Shown here in pieces: positions 18,463-28,300 of a DNA stretch of 64,000 bases. A program made the position numbers and the translations under genes. The notes beneath the pieces were generated by a model, which was given only the letters and a program-made list of their open reading frames with translations, ran no database searches and was not told the DNA's origin. The stretch is from Pseudoalteromonas sp. GCY (lineage in GTDB: Bacteria; Pseudomonadota; Gammaproteobacteria; Enterobacterales; Alteromonadaceae), in the NCBI RefSeq assembly GCF_016695175.1, contig NZ_CP068022.1, positions 854,001 through 918,000 on the forward strand, written 5' to 3'. The first letter of the stretch is position 1, and each line of letters begins with the position of its first letter.

Positions 18463-19902
18463 TTAGTTAACCGCTAACCAAGGACCCGAGCCATCGGCAG
18501 TTGGGATATTTCCTTTGGTCCACCACTTGGCTTCGTAGATCACACCATTGTAGCTCGCTCTATCACCTTTTAAGTAAACCTTGTCGGCATCCCAAGCGAG
18601 TACACCGTCAACAGGCGGTTCAGTCGGGTTGGTTGGTAAATCATCGACAACTCGTACTTCAGGCCAACTTGCGTGTGATTGATAAAAATTTGTCACACAT
18701 TTTTCGTAGTCTCCTGGCACAAGCGCTGAATAAGCTGTTTGATACCCCACGAGTTTACACTCAAATGAATAACCTCCTGGGCGGTCTGCATAATAAGCCC
18801 AATCACCTTCCCAGTTGGTGTAAAGGACATCAGTAGCGCCGTCGAGGTTTAAGCTACCGTATGGTGTTTGCTGCCAACAGGTATTTTCTTCATCAGCTTC
18901 AATGGTGATGTTGTAATAATGCGAGAGTCCTTCCCAATAACGAATGCGGTTAACGGGCTGACCTTTGTCTTTATTTTGCGCGCCGCATTCAATACCACCA
19001 TTAATAATATTAATCGTGGTACCAAAGCCATAACCAATCCCCGCCTCACTTTCACGCAATGATGGTGTCCAAGTTCTATCAATAACGTGTAACATTGCAG
19101 GTTTTGGTGCTTGCGGCGTTAAGAAAAACCAAATTGCAGACGCTAAATTTAGCCAAGAATCGGCTACTAGACCTGGGTTATTTAGTAGCACTGTTGCATC
19201 ACCATTAAACATAACTTCACTAAATGCGCCATAGTTGAAGTGATATGAAAGCTGCTTAGCGCCTCGGCCAAAATACCCTTGCCCCGCTCCACATGGCCAG
19301 CGGCGGTTTTGCCAGTCATTTTGTCCACACCCTGTGGTATAACCAGCTTGCCCTTCTGACCAACCCATTTCACGCACATGAACCAATGCTTGTTGCCACT
19401 CTTCTAACCCGAGAGGGTTATCAGAAGTGTTGTCTTTGGCAATATGCCCCCCCGTTTCTTGGGCAAAATGCGCAAATGCAGTCACGATTGAGCGTTTACA
19501 GATTGCGTCGGCGTCTCGGCCATCTGTATAGTCGCCACAAAATGCGGGAAACTTGCCAATAGCACGCAAAAAACGAGTGTAGGTGTATTCAGGCGCCGCC
19601 ATTTGCGTAAGAAATTGCCACTGGGTTTGACCAAATACCCGCTCAGCTCTTTTTACATTATCTGGATTACTGGCAAGCCCCGGCGCAATTGCCTCTACAA
19701 CCGCATTATCTCTTGTTTCCAGTGCTTTAGACCAAATCGCATACATAGGGTTGTTGGTCTTCGCGCTCTGGGCATTATTCAATTCTATTCGAGAAACAAT
19801 ATAACCATTGGGGTTTTGTGGATCGGGTTGCGGACTCATGGCCATCACTTGACTTGCAGTTATGGCAAGCGAAACTGCGGTCGCTAATTTTAGACTGTTC
19901 AT
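18463..19902 (-). CDS. Secreted GH19 chitinase with C-terminal chitin-binding domain
   Basis: The 479-residue precursor has a signal peptide (MNSLKLATAVSLAITASQVM). The GH19 catalytic domain spans about residues 80-330, with FAHFAQETGGH (catalytic glutamate), GYFGRGAKQLSYHFNYGAFS and the GTTINIINGGIECG segment. A proline/threonine-rich linker (LPTNPTEPPVDG) leads to a CBM5/12-type domain (AWDADKVYLKGDRASYNG, then KWWTKGNIPT) at the C-terminus. It hydrolyses chitin outside the cell, fitting a marine chitin degrader. No other chitin genes adjoin it. Confidence 0.95.
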   Translation of the reverse strand: MNSLKLATAVSLAITASQVMAMSPQPDPQNPNGYIVSRIELNNAQSAKTNNPMYAIWSKALETRDNAVVEAIAPGLASNPDNVKRAERVFGQTQWQFLTQMAAPEYTYTRFLRAIGKFPAFCGDYTDGRDADAICKRSIVTAFAHFAQETGGHIAKDNTSDNPLGLEEWQQALVHVREMGWSEGQAGYTTGCGQNDWQNRRWPCGAGQGYFGRGAKQLSYHFNYGAFSEVMFNGDATVLLNNPGLVADSWLNLASAIWFFLTPQAPKPAMLHVIDRTWTPSLRESEAGIGYGFGTTINIINGGIECGAQNKDKGQPVNRIRYWEGLSHYYNITIEADEENTCWQQTPYGSLNLDGATDVLYTNWEGDWAYYADRPGGYSFECKLVGYQTAYSALVPGDYEKCVTNFYQSHASWPEVRVVDDLPTNPTEPPVDGVLAWDADKVYLKGDRASYNGVIYEAKWWTKGNIPTADGSGPWLAVN

Positions 19903-20117
19903 ACTCTTCCTTTACATGTTGTTGTTAATAGTGGAACCCACCAATTCAACAATTATTAACAAAATGACATCGCTGTCAAATTTTGTTCACTTTTTTATTC
20001 TTACAACACATATAATAACGTTCACAAAAACCGATGAACCTTAGCGTTTTTGGTACATAATCCAACGTGGTATGCTAGTCAAAATGCCTCACAGTAAATA
20101 ACAACAACAGAGAGCCT

Positions 20118-20675
20118 ATGAAAATTATTCCTTTACAACCAGAACATTTCGAGCGCGTTATCGCACTTGGTAATCTCGTTCATGGTGATAATTATCTTGA
20201 TAACGCGGGCATTGAACAAATGCGCCAAAAAGGCTGTAAAGACGGTATAAATGCTTCCTTTGTTGCCCTAAACGATGAAGATGAGTTGCTCGGCTTTAGA
20301 ACATCATATAGTGCCGGACAATGGCCTATAGATAAGTGGAGCTCACCGTCTTTGTGGCCTGTTGATCAAAATAATATGGCATATTTTAAATGTATCGCGG
20401 TATCGCCGAACGCACAGGGCCAAGGTATTGGACCCCAATTACTAAAACATGCAATAACAGCATTAAAACAACAAGGCGCACGAGCCGGCGTTGCTCATCT
20501 TTGGAAACAAAGCCCAGGTAACGGTGCCGTTAAATACTTCACCAAAGCCGGTGGCAAACTGATTAAAATCCATGATGATAAGTGGCTAGATGACTGTATC
20601 TATCACGGCTATGTTTGTACTATCTGTGGTACTGAATGTCACTGCCAAGCAGCAGAAATGGTATTGGAGTTTTAA
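20118..20675 (+). CDS. GNAT acetyltransferase with cysteine-rich C-terminus
   Basis: 185 residues with the acetyl-CoA-binding motif SPNAQGQGIGPQLLKHAI (about 97-114), preceded by AYFKCIAV, the usual strand 4. The last 30 residues carry a compact cysteine/histidine cluster, HGYVCTICGTECHCQAAE, resembling a metal-binding site and unusual for GNAT enzymes. It is first in a three-gene operon: the FAD oxidoreductase gene starts 2 bases after its stop, with its ribosome site inside the end of this gene. The substrate is unknown; the partner suggests an amine. Confidence 0.85.
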   Translation: MKIIPLQPEHFERVIALGNLVHGDNYLDNAGIEQMRQKGCKDGINASFVALNDEDELLGFRTSYSAGQWPIDKWSSPSLWPVDQNNMAYFKCIAVSPNAQGQGIGPQLLKHAITALKQQGARAGVAHLWKQSPGNGAVKYFTKAGGKLIKIHDDKWLDDCIYHGYVCTICGTECHCQAAEMVLEF

Positions 20676-20676
20676 G

Positions 20677-22011
20677 ATGTCAGGGTTTGACCCACTCACT
20701 CAGCCACATTGCCAAGGCCAAGCTTTTGCCAACAGCTACTGGGCTGCAACCTGCCCTTTAGGTACGCCCACTCCTTCGCTAGATAAACCATTACAAGTAG
20801 ATATCGCAGTGATCGGTGGTGGCTTTACGGGCTTACTTACCGCCTACCATTTGGCAACCACTCATCATCAAAGCGTTGCCCTATTTGAAGCAAATCAAGT
20901 TGGCTTTGGCGCGAGCGCGAGAAATGCGGGGTTTGTGCTACCAAGTACAGGACGGCTTGGTTATGCACAACTGGCCACAAAGTATGGCTTGGATGTCAGT
21001 AAAGCCATATATCAAGAGTACAACAACGCCGTTGCTTTAGTGCGAGAACATATCGACACCAATCACATTGATTGTAATGTGCAGGCATCCGGGTATTTGA
21101 AAGTTGCACACAACCAGCAAGCATTTTCGTTACTAAAAGCACAGTCCGAATTTCTCACTGCAACCATGGGTAGCAAGAGCCATCAGTTACTGTCTCAGCA
21201 ACAACTAACCGAAACCTATATGCACAACCAGCAAGGGTTTGGTGCATTGCGATTTGACAACGCGTTTGGTATTCACCCTTTGAAGCTGTTGCTAGGTTAC
21301 AAGGCATTAGCTCAGCAAGCCGGTGTGCAACTTTATGAAAACAGTCTGGCCACCCACCATCAGAATCAAAGTGGCAACCACCAGCTCGAAGTGAATGGCC
21401 ACAAAGTCTCAACAAATAAGGTAGTGATCGCAGCGAATGCCTATTCTCAGCGACAATTTTCGCCGTTAACTCAAGGCCGTTACCTGCCTATTTTAAGTAG
21501 TATTATCGTGACTGAACCACTCAGCGATGAGCAACTCGCTGCCAATGGCTTAATCACAGAGCAAGTCGTCATGGATACCAGACGGCTTAAATACTACTAT
21601 CGTCGCCTTCCTGACAACCGTATTTTGTTTGGTGGGCGAGGTGCGGTGTTTGGCCATGATCAGGACAATGCAAAATATCAATACAACTTGCGCTCAGCAC
21701 TTAACGATTGCTTTCCTAAACTCGATGTTAAAGTTGATTACTTTTGGAGTGGTTATATTGCCGCCGCGCTTGATGATCTTCCCCATATCTACAGCGAAAA
21801 CAATACCGGGTATGTACTTGGATATTGCGGCTCAGGTGTAGCGTTTAGTGCTCAGGCAAGTATTCGCCTTGCTGAAAAATTAATGGGTCTTAAAGTCCCT
21901 GATTTACCCATCTATACTAAGCCACTACCCAAGTTTCCAATGCCACAATTAAGAAGAGTAGGCCAACTCGCGTATTACCAATATGCACAAATAATGGATA
22001 GGGTGACGTAA
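20677..22011 (+). CDS. FAD-dependent amine/amino-acid oxidoreductase, PuuB/DadA-like
   Basis: 444 residues from the start at 20677, chosen for GGAG nine bases upstream. The dinucleotide-binding motif is DIAVIGGGFTGLLTAYHLA (about 45-63), followed by GASARNAGFVLP, a typical isoalloxazine contact of the DAO family. Later come RRLPDNRILFGGRGAVFGHD and a C-terminal GYVLGYCGSGVAFSAQAS closing the FAD site. Relatives oxidise gamma-glutamylputrescine, D-amino acids or sarcosine. A single N-terminal copper or membrane domain is absent. It is flanked by two GNAT genes with tight overlaps, suggesting a short amine-degradation pathway. The exact substrate is inferred only. Confidence 0.88.
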   Translation: MSGFDPLTQPHCQGQAFANSYWAATCPLGTPTPSLDKPLQVDIAVIGGGFTGLLTAYHLATTHHQSVALFEANQVGFGASARNAGFVLPSTGRLGYAQLATKYGLDVSKAIYQEYNNAVALVREHIDTNHIDCNVQASGYLKVAHNQQAFSLLKAQSEFLTATMGSKSHQLLSQQQLTETYMHNQQGFGALRFDNAFGIHPLKLLLGYKALAQQAGVQLYENSLATHHQNQSGNHQLEVNGHKVSTNKVVIAANAYSQRQFSPLTQGRYLPILSSIIVTEPLSDEQLAANGLITEQVVMDTRRLKYYYRRLPDNRILFGGRGAVFGHDQDNAKYQYNLRSALNDCFPKLDVKVDYFWSGYIAAALDDLPHIYSENNTGYVLGYCGSGVAFSAQASIRLAEKLMGLKVPDLPIYTKPLPKFPMPQLRRVGQLAYYQYAQIMDRVT

Positions 22012-22541
22012 TGCTTAACGCCACCATTCGTCCGGCTGCTCCTTCTGATGCAGTGACACTTGCCGCGATATCTATTCAAGTTTGGCTTGATACCTATGCG
22101 CAAAAAGGGATCCGCCATGAGTATGCTCAATTCGCACTGGAAACTTTTTCATCGGCTTACTTTTTAGAGCGCATTGAAAATCCTGAATTTAGTATTTGCG
22201 TTTCTGAGCAAAACGGCCACCTTTTAGGTTTCATTTTGACCAATCACAACTCAGATTATAATAACGAAAATTATGGTTACGAAATTGAAAAACTATATGT
22301 GTTAAGACATTTTCAGGGGAAAGGTGTAGGCTCTCAGCTAATGAACTATGCTTCTATAAAGCTCGGTCCTCGTTTTTGGCTCTATACATGGGTCGAGAAT
22401 CAAGCAAACCTATTTTATGAGAAGTATGGGTTAACTAACGTTGGAAAATTCACGTTTACATTCTACGAATGGGAAATTGAAAATAACGTTTTTCGTTCAT
22501 CTGACACTTTAAAACACTTGTCGAATGTCAGGCAAAGCTAA
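22011..22541 (+). CDS. GNAT-family N-acetyltransferase
   Basis: 176 residues. The acetyl-CoA motif is VLRHFQGKGVGSQLMNYASI (about 97-116), preceded by YEIEKLYV. The conserved C-terminal aromatic strand WVENQANLFYEKYGLTNVGK is typical of the RimI-like subgroup. Its ATG overlaps the stop of the oxidoreductase gene (TAATG), so the two are translationally coupled. Substrate unknown; spermidine or amino acids are possible. Confidence 0.87.
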   Translation: MLNATIRPAAPSDAVTLAAISIQVWLDTYAQKGIRHEYAQFALETFSSAYFLERIENPEFSICVSEQNGHLLGFILTNHNSDYNNENYGYEIEKLYVLRHFQGKGVGSQLMNYASIKLGPRFWLYTWVENQANLFYEKYGLTNVGKFTFTFYEWEIENNVFRSSDTLKHLSNVRQS

Positions 22542-22592
22542 CATCAAGGGGGAGTAGTTACAGCCGCCGGTTAGCGACTGTATCCCGCTAGC

Positions 22593-23279
22593 TTAAAAGC
22601 TATATCTTAAGTTTACACCAAAGTTATCGTATTCGTCTGCATTTCTGTAGCTAACATTAGCTGAGATGCTGTCGGTAAATTGGTAACTAAGCTTGGCTAA
22701 GTATACAAAGTTAGTTTCGCTTTCATCATCTTGAATACGTTCAAGACCAAGACCAACACGTGCACTCAGAGCTCCGAATGAATGCTCGTAGGCTGCTTCA
22801 ATATGGTAATGATCGCTCGTGTCACTCTCTTTATCAGAGAAGCTTTCTTGATAACTGTAGCCATCGTTATAAGCAATATCTGCGATGCCTGAATAATCCA
22901 GTTCTAATTTGTATCTAGAATAGCCACCATATACATCGACAAAGCCAACATCTGTTACATCAAACTGATGACCAACTAAAAGGGTAAGATAGTTTAAATC
23001 TGTCTCAACTTCAACCGTTGTTTCTATATTTGCGTAATAATCGCTTTCGATTAAAGTACCTTTAAAGTCATCACTTAATGCAGCATAAGTACCTTGAAGA
23101 TAAAAGCCGTCAAATGCCTTGTTTACCGTAACTGCGATACCCGTAGGCTTGAATTCATCAACGCCATCAAGCGTGATTTTTCCATAACCTAGTTCAACGA
23201 AGTTTGTTGAGTTTGCTAGGCTGGCTGTTGATGCAAATAATGCTGATGCTAATGCCACTTGCTTTAAAATTGAATTCAC
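22593..23279 (-). CDS. Outer membrane beta-barrel protein (paralog 1)
   Basis: 229 residues. I place the start at the GTG at 23279 (VNSILKQVALASALFASTAS) because GGAG lies 6 bases upstream and a clean signal peptide follows; the longer open frame back to 23402 has no ribosome site. The mature protein begins STNFVELGYG, has alternating hydrophobic beta strands (VDVYGGYSRYKLELDYSG, LGLERIQDDESETNFVYLA) and ends in FGVNLRYSF with the C-terminal phenylalanine of outer membrane barrels. Its neighbour at 23527 is a clear paralog. It is probably an 8-10 strand porin-like or OmpW/OmpX-sized barrel of unknown role. Confidence 0.8.
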   Translation of the reverse strand: MNSILKQVALASALFASTASLANSTNFVELGYGKITLDGVDEFKPTGIAVTVNKAFDGFYLQGTYAALSDDFKGTLIESDYYANIETTVEVETDLNYLTLLVGHQFDVTDVGFVDVYGGYSRYKLELDYSGIADIAYNDGYSYQESFSDKESDTSDHYHIEAAYEHSFGALSARVGLGLERIQDDESETNFVYLAKLSYQFTDSISANVSYRNADEYDNFGVNLRYSF

Positions 23280-23526
23280 GATCCACTCCATCATTCTCGT
23301 ATTTAATTCGTGGCGCATACTACGGCAATTACATATAAATACAATCAGAACCCAAAATAAATACAAAATGATTTTGTAACAAAGTTTGTTACTATTAATC
23401 AATGCGTTAACTTGCTCGAGTTCAACTCAGTGTCGTAAACCAAGCGGAAGAAAATTAGCTAGGCGCTTTGGAAGTGGATGCCATACCGTTCACAATAAGA
23501 TTAACGGCATGACAAGAGCATTGTCG

Positions 23527-24222
23527 TCAGAAACTATACCTCAAATTCAGACTGAGAGTATTGTAGACCTCAGCATTTCTATAGCTCACGTTTGCGGAAA
23601 TATTATTGGTAAAACGATATCCAACCTCAGCCAGATACACTAAATTATTCTCACTTACATCATCCTGGATCCGCTCAAAGCCAACACCTACCCTAAAATT
23701 AAGGTCTACATGTGTATAGTCATAAGCAGCTTCTAAATGATAATGATCACTTGACTCATTTGCCCCTTGATCAAGAAATAATATAAGCTCTTTATTGGTG
23801 TAACCATCATAGTGCGTCGTATTGACCAAGCCTGAATAAGCTATCTCTAATCTATGCCTAGAATAGCCGCCATAAATATCAATAAGGCTATGATCATTCA
23901 AATCAAACTGTTTACCGGCCAATAGGGTATAAGTTCTAGAGTCAACATCGAAATCTAAAGTGGCTAAAACGTCTTCTTCTGCACCATAAACTAATCCGGT
24001 AACCGCGACGTCATCAGCCATAAGAGCAGAAGAACCTTCTAGGTAAAGCCCGCCAAACTCTATATTTGCTGTAATGACAAAGCCTTTAGGCTCTATCTCA
24101 CTGACGCTATCGAATGCTACCCGACCAAATCCAAGCTCCATGAAATTTGTTGAACTGGCGATGCTAGGTAGTGAAGCTAACATGGCGGTAAGACTTATTG
24201 CCATAATTGAAACTGAATTCAC
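23527..24222 (-). CDS. Outer membrane beta-barrel protein (paralog 2)
   Basis: 232 residues from a GTG at 24222, with AAGGA about 8 bases upstream; the GTGAATTC start context is identical to that of the downstream paralog. The signal peptide ends near SLPSIAS, and the mature protein begins STNFMELGFG. It shares IDIYGGYSRHRLEIAYSGL, SSDHYHLEAAYDY, FERIQDDVSENNLVYLAE and the final LSLNLRYSF with the neighbour. The two are in tandem with 247 bases between, so one arose by duplication. Each appears to keep its own promoter. Confidence 0.8.
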   Translation of the reverse strand: MNSVSIMAISLTAMLASLPSIASSTNFMELGFGRVAFDSVSEIEPKGFVITANIEFGGLYLEGSSALMADDVAVTGLVYGAEEDVLATLDFDVDSRTYTLLAGKQFDLNDHSLIDIYGGYSRHRLEIAYSGLVNTTHYDGYTNKELILFLDQGANESSDHYHLEAAYDYTHVDLNFRVGVGFERIQDDVSENNLVYLAEVGYRFTNNISANVSYRNAEVYNTLSLNLRYSF

Positions 24223-24394
24223 AATCGTATCCTTGCTGATAGTTCCATGGTTAAAACCCAATATAGATACAAATTATTTACATAGCAAATGCTTTACAAT
24301 ATAAGCCGCCTAAAAATGCCCCACCACTTCCCTCTTTCTAAGCTCAAAAGTATCAACCAAGCTATCTCAATTAACCAACAAAGATAAACTACCC

Positions 24395-25378
24395 TTAGTC
24401 ATACTGCGCTTTAATTTTTAGGATTTCAGGCAGGTTTTCATCGAGCAATTCAACTAATTTTGGGTCAAAGTGCGTACCGCTTTCAGAATGAATGAAGGCC
24501 AATGCCTTTTCAATAGGCCAAGCCTCTTTGTATGGGCGCTTTGAAGTAAGTGCATCAAACACGTCTGCAAGTGCACAGATCCGTCCTTCAAGTGAGATTT
24601 CTTCCCCTTTTAATCCCTTTGGATAACCGCTTCCATCAAATTTCTCGTGGTGCTCCATTGCCATTAAATATGCAAGCTTGACGAGTTTTGAATCAGAGTC
24701 CGCGAGTATACTTGCACCCAGCTCAGCATGTTGTTTCATCACCTCATACTCTTCGGCATCTAAACGTCCGGGTTTCAGTAAAATGCTGTCGGCAATTCCG
24801 ACCTTGCCAATATCGTGCATCGGGGCGGCGAGCATCAAATCTTCCGCATACGCTTCCGGTAAACCACAAGCTTTAGCAAGCACAAAGCAGTAGCGGCTCA
24901 TTCTTGCAATATGTTGGCCTGTTTCATTGTCTTTGTATTCCGCCGCCTGACCGAGCCGTTGCATCAGTTCAACGTATGCACTTTTAAGCTCAGTGGCACT
25001 GACTAAAGACAAGTGCGTCTTCACTCGAGCTCTAGTTATTGCAGGGCTGATAGGCTTTGTAATGTAATCAACACCACCTAACTCAAAACCTCGAGCTTCG
25101 TCAAACTCTTCACTTAAGGCGGTCACAAAAATCACTGGGATCCTCGCCGTGGTAGGGTCTTCTTTTAATTTAGAGCAGACTTCAAAGCCTGTCATTTCCG
25201 GCATCATAACATCGAGTAAAATTAAGTTAGGTAGTTCCTTATCAACTAACTCCAACGCCAATTTTCCTGACTTTGCAAACTTCATACGATATTGATTGCC
25301 CAGCGTTTGCTTTAGAATTTGCAAATTTGTCGCTTCATCGTCAACAGCTAGGATCAGAGGCTTGTGGTCATTTATCAT
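24395..25378 (-). CDS. Response regulator with HD-GYP domain (c-di-GMP phosphodiesterase-like)
   Basis: 327 residues. An N-terminal receiver domain (VDDEATNL, phosphoacceptor Asp in LILLDVMMPEMTGFEV, K in TKPISP) is followed by an HD-GYP domain. The HD is in AAPMHDIGKVGIAD, then MEHHEKFDGSGYPKGLKGEE carries the GYP signature, and ALADVFDALTSKRPYKEAW follows. It should hydrolyse cyclic di-GMP when phosphorylated. Its ATG overlaps the stop of the hybrid kinase gene (TAATG), so the kinase is almost certainly its partner. Confidence 0.94.
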   Translation of the reverse strand: MINDHKPLILAVDDEATNLQILKQTLGNQYRMKFAKSGKLALELVDKELPNLILLDVMMPEMTGFEVCSKLKEDPTTARIPVIFVTALSEEFDEARGFELGGVDYITKPISPAITRARVKTHLSLVSATELKSAYVELMQRLGQAAEYKDNETGQHIARMSRYCFVLAKACGLPEAYAEDLMLAAPMHDIGKVGIADSILLKPGRLDAEEYEVMKQHAELGASILADSDSKLVKLAYLMAMEHHEKFDGSGYPKGLKGEEISLEGRICALADVFDALTSKRPYKEAWPIEKALAFIHSESGTHFDPKLVELLDENLPEILKIKAQYD

Positions 25379-28300
25379 TACACATCAGTACTCATTAATT
25401 GTGCGAGAATTTCCTCCGCACGTTCAAATTCAAAATCATCCAATGCATGTTTCAACGCCTCTACCTGGCTTCGGTAAGTGAGGGGGGCACTCTCTAGCAA
25501 AGCGTCAAGCACATCATCCTCGACTTGTGCCTCATCTATCATCTCTTTTACTTGTGGCAAGTTTTGCTTAAACAAAAAAACGTCGCCCTCACTCAACGCG
25601 TTGGTCACGACTTCTTCATCACTCAGACCAACCACGTCGTCTAACTTTTCAATAATGAGCGCCATTTTGGCTCTCAAGCGCTCGTCAATTTCCTTTTTGC
25701 GCTCTATTTGCTCAAGCAAACCAAATAGCGTCTCCAAAGCCAAGTTTCCGGCAACGCCTTTGATAGTATGAATACTCTGTAGTACATCATTCGTAAACTG
25801 ACCTTCGTGCGCAAAGAGCGCTATCACTTCTTCTCTTTTACCTTCCCAAAAACGCGCCAACTCTTTTAAAAACCGAGCCTCACTGCCCCACAAATTTATT
25901 GCTCTAGCTCTATTTATAAGCTGTTTGTTGGTGGTTTGCCTTACTCTAATCGCCGTATGAGCAATATTGATATTGAGCGTCTCAGCAATGGTGCGAGTTA
26001 AATCTTCTATCACCACCGGTTTTGAGGCAAATGCAGCCATACCAGCAGCTTTTGCAGCGGCTCTATCCTCGCCCAACACACTCGCGGTGAGTGCTATTAC
26101 CGGTGTCTCTTGTTGCCTATTTTCTCGTTCATATGCTTTGATAGCGCGCGTCGCCTCAAGTCCATCACAACCCGGCATATGAATATCCATTAGAATAAGG
26201 TCGTATTGTTGCGCTTTTGCTTTTTCGATGGCCTCAAGCCCATCTCCTGCGACCTCTATACTATGACCTTGCTTTTCAAGTAATAAGCTCAACAATTCGG
26301 TATTTTGTTGAATATCATCAGCAACCAATATATTTAACGGGGGAAGTTCAACATGAACATCTTGCGCTATTGTGAATGCCGCTATTTTCTTAAGAGGCAC
26401 TGTAAAGTAGAAAGTAGACCCTTTTCCAATCTCACTGTGAGCCCATATTTTTCCACCCATTAACTCGACTAGCTGGCGACTAATGGTCGTCCCAAGGCCT
26501 GTGCCACCAAAGCGGCGACTCATGCTCTCGTCGGCCTGCTCAAAGGGGTTGAAAATAGAATCTAGTCTATCGTTGGCAATCCCTATACCTGTGTCTGCAA
26601 TTTTAAACAGTACATAATCGTCATGAGAGGATTCAACACAAAGCTCTACACTGCCCTGTGCAGTAAACTTAATGGCATTACCCAATAAATTAACCAATAC
26701 CTGCCGTAAGCGGTCTGAAGCACCATGATAAGTTTGATGCAAACTGTGACTCATCGTGAGCTCTAGTTTTAAGCCCTTTTTCTTTGCTTGATACCAAAAC
26801 GTCGATACCACGTTGTCGAGTAGCTCAGAAATACAGAAATCATTTTCAATCAGGTCGAGCTTGCCTTGGTCCAGCTTAGCAGAGTCTAAAATATCATTAA
26901 GTAAATGCAACAGCGCCTTTGCACTGGTAAGTATCGTATTTACATGCTTACTTTGATCAGGCTTCAGTTCAGACTCTCTCAATACTTCACTGAATCCTAA
27001 AATGGCGTTCATCGGCGTGCGAATTTCATGACTCATGTTCGCCAAAAACGCTTGCTTGGAAGCCGCTGCGCTTTCAGCGATGCTTTTCGCGGCACGTAGT
27101 TCGTCTTCCATGTTCTTGCGCTCACTAATATCAAGTAATACGCCCGCAATGCCCTCAACTTTACCCGCTTGATCGTATTCAAATGAACCTTTATCAAGCA
27201 CCCACTTGGTATGGCCTGACTTGTGTAATATTCGATATTCCTGCGAGTAACTCGCTTTGCCGCATTGCAGTGCTTGTTCAACCACATCGTGCGTTAAGCT
27301 TTTATCGTCTTCAATAATCAAGCTGGCAAAATGAACTTGCCCAGAAATAAACTCCTCTGCTCGATAGCCTGTAAGCTGCTCGACAATGGGACTTACGAAC
27401 GACATTGTCCATTCGCTATCAATCCGGCAGCGAAACGCCACGCCTGGCATGTTATTTAATAGTGTTCGATAACGCGTTTCCTGCTCAATCAGCGCTTTTT
27501 CCATTTGCTTTTGGGCTGTTAGGTCAGTGATAAAACCCACATAAAACGCACTTTGGTCTTTTAGCTCAACCTCTCCTATCCCCAATCGGATAGGCACCAA
27601 ATGCCCTTGCTTGTGTCGCGCCTTGATTTCACGACCAACCCCTTTAAATTGCTCAAGGTAAGTACTGTCGAATGATACTTTCGTTTGCGCTTCTTTAGGT
27701 AAAAACACCGCAACATTGCGACCAAGCGTTTCTCGCTCAGACCATCCTAAAATTCGTTCAACTAACGGGTTACAGCTCTTAATGATACCGTGACTATTGA
27801 TAGTGATGATCCCGTCAACGGCCGTTTCTAGGATCGCCGCAAGCCTAGATTCATTAGCGGCTTTGTCTGCAGCCACCGAACGGTACTTGCTCGCGGTATG
27901 AATAAGCGCAGATAAAGCGCTAATGATCATACTGACAGCAGCAATAAACAATGCGAGTGACTGTGTGTGCTGATCTTGCATTTCTTGGCTGATTATTGGT
28001 GAGTCAGATACAAATTTTGCCGCCTGCATACCTGTGTAGTGCATTCCCGATACCGATGCACCAAGCGCCAAAGCTCCTAACCATCTGACGATACTCGTAT
28101 TGTTATCGCTGACATAATTGCGCAGCTTACTTCTCGCTTGAATTGCAATGAAAGCGAGTGACACTGCAACAATAATTGATAAACCAAAAAGTGTAGGGTC
28201 ATAGCCCAACATAGGGCCAAGCTGCATGGCTTCCATACCGCTATAGTGCATGGTGCCAATACCGGCCCCCAAAATGACAGCGGCAAGCCCCTTAACTGCA

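Noticed and set aside
23490..23525. Imperfect hairpin downstream of paralog 2 as a terminator
   Set aside because: The pairing of ATGCC...CCGTT with AACGG...CAT is broken and there is no T-run on the minus-strand exit.
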